A stretch of 64,000 bases of DNA from Macrobrachium rosenbergii (lineage: Eukaryota > Arthropoda > Malacostraca > Decapoda > Palaemonidae). Position 1 is the stretch's first letter. The number at the start of each line of letters is the position of its first letter. The position numbers and the translations under genes were made by a program. Shown in pieces: positions 63,161 to 64,000 of the stretch. Under the pieces are notes generated by a model. It did not search any database, was not told the origin of the DNA, and saw nothing but the letters and a program-made list of their open reading frames with translations. The stretch spans positions 81,963,471 to 82,027,470 of the forward strand of contig NC_089743.1 of the NCBI RefSeq assembly GCF_040412425.1, written 5' to 3'.

Positions 63161-63224
<64 letters not shown>
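63161..63224. repeat. (TA)n microsatellite
   Basis: A TA tract of 64 bp at the left edge of the second foldback-family copy. Confidence 0.95.
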
Positions 63225-63227
<3 letters not shown>

Positions 63228-63403
63228 CTTTATCACATAAAACAATTGTTCTGTGCATTAGCAGAATTACTAAGAGGACCTCATTCAAACTGGATGGTAT
63301 CTAACGGAGTTTTTATTCAGAAAAAGTTACAAGCTTTCTTGGACAAACAGTCCACATTATCAAGTATCCGTACAATGATCAGTTTGAATGAGGTCCTTTC
63401 AGT
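63225..63403. mobile_element. Deleted copy of the 40.1 kb foldback element
   Basis: It starts TTAACTTTATCACAT like 40059 and continues with ACAATTGTTCTGTGCATTAG and GTTACAAGCTTTCTTGG. The second arm is mostly missing, leaving only 18-bp perfect inverted ends AGGACCTCATTCAAACTG (63275-63292) and its complement (63380-63397). (TA)n flanks both sides, as at 40 kb. Confidence 0.85.
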
Positions 63404-63408
63404 AATAT

Positions 63409-63481
<73 letters not shown>
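63404..63481. repeat. (TA)n microsatellite
   Basis: A TA tract of about 78 bp between the foldback copy and the next hairpin. Confidence 0.95.
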
Positions 63482-63485
<4 letters not shown>

Positions 63486-63578
63486 TTCTGACTCACATCA
63501 GGATCAAACCCAGGTCTTTCAATGTGAGTCAGAAATTTATTTCAGTTCCACACGTGATTGTGTGTTGATTATTTCTAT
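63482..63578. repeat. Hairpin with a tRNA-like B box in its loop
   Basis: Perfect 17-bp arms AAATTTCTGACTCACAT (63482-63498) and complement (63522-63538) surround a 23-bp loop. On the minus strand the loop reads ACCTGGGTTTGATCCTGATG, close to a Pol III B box (GGTTCGANNCC). The text then continues to 63578, where TA-rich sequence starts. It may be an inverted duplication of a SINE 3' end. Confidence 0.65.
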
Positions 63579-63585
63579 ATATACA

Positions 63586-63589
<4 letters not shown>

Positions 63590-63651
<62 letters not shown>
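63590..63651. repeat. (TA)n microsatellite
   Basis: A TA tract of about 62 bp. Confidence 0.95.
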
Positions 63652-63655
<4 letters not shown>

Positions 63656-64000
63656 GCATGCGATTTTTAACAATTCATCAAAACCTGTTGATGCAGAACC
63701 CTGAATCACAAAAGGAAATACATATGCAAATATATAAAGTGCATAATTGAGATAAGGATTTATTATTTGGATTATTGAAATATAAATGATAATATACAGA
63801 AATTAATAGGAGTACATTTATAATAATATATACACAGTGGAGTGTACAAACAACCTGAGAAGAGAGTTAATGATTATTTACTGCACCGGATAAGTGAAAT
63901 AGAGCGATGTTTAGTTTAAGGAAAAATGACGTCAAAATGGAAGAGATAAGAAATCTTAACAATTAATCATAACTAGAGAATACTTCAAAATGACTTGGGC
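63652..64000. other. Unassigned AT-rich sequence
   Basis: Nothing recognisable to the end of the window. Confidence 0.35.

Overview
The window looks like intergenic or intronic DNA from a large, repeat-rich animal genome, most likely a decapod crustacean. The decapod assignment is inference. It rests on the extreme density of long (TA)n, (GA)n/(CT)n and (CA)n arrays, a tRNA-derived SINE of a kind I associate with decapods, and several decayed LINEs together with a Penelope-like element. I found no host protein-coding gene, rRNA or authentic tRNA gene that I could defend. Most of the longer open frames are translations of dinucleotide repeats (Tyr-Ile, Leu-Ser, Arg-Glu, His-Thr) or of a minisatellite.

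Layout. Positions 1-3.2 kb are unassigned sequence with one (TA)n array. At 3.2-5.6 kb there are two decayed minus-strand LINE copies in the same orientation. From 5.6 to 24.2 kb the sequence is AT-rich and anonymous, cut up by microsatellites, with a large inverted repeat at 14.45-15.15 kb and a LINE 3' fragment near 19.8 kb. At 24.2-27.5 kb two LINEs of one superfamily lie tail to tail. The minus-strand one carries an eight-copy 53-bp minisatellite where its RT catalytic motif should be. A full-length SINE with a perfect 12-bp target duplication sits at 31.37-31.64 kb. Foldback structures adjoin (TA)n arrays at 32.7 and 33.6 kb. A LINE 3' end lies at 34.1-34.8 kb. It is followed by two minisatellite arrays, a pyrimidine-rich 38-bp one and a G/T-rich 55-bp one, separated by a short possible MITE.

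The most informative locus is 37.7-40.35 kb. It holds a Penelope-like retroelement with RT and GIY-YIG endonuclease remnants, a partial inverted copy of its own 3' end at its 5' side, and a SINE inserted in the RT with a 16-bp target duplication. A separate near-palindromic element follows at once. A second, deleted copy of that palindromic element is at 63.2 kb. Further right are a tandem block of (CT)n plus related spacer (43.9-44.4 kb), a candidate Helitron-like element (46.3-48.0 kb) ending against a truncated SINE, another full-length SINE (57.3 kb) and a hairpin with 23-bp perfect arms (58.2 kb).

No genes work together here in a pathway sense; the organisation is that of layered mobile elements. 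The recurring pattern worth attention is that at least seven independent inverted repeats, including the Penelope-like element, abut or enclose (TA)n or (CA)n arrays. This suggests a shared way in which element ends are duplicated in inverted orientation and joined to microsatellite DNA.
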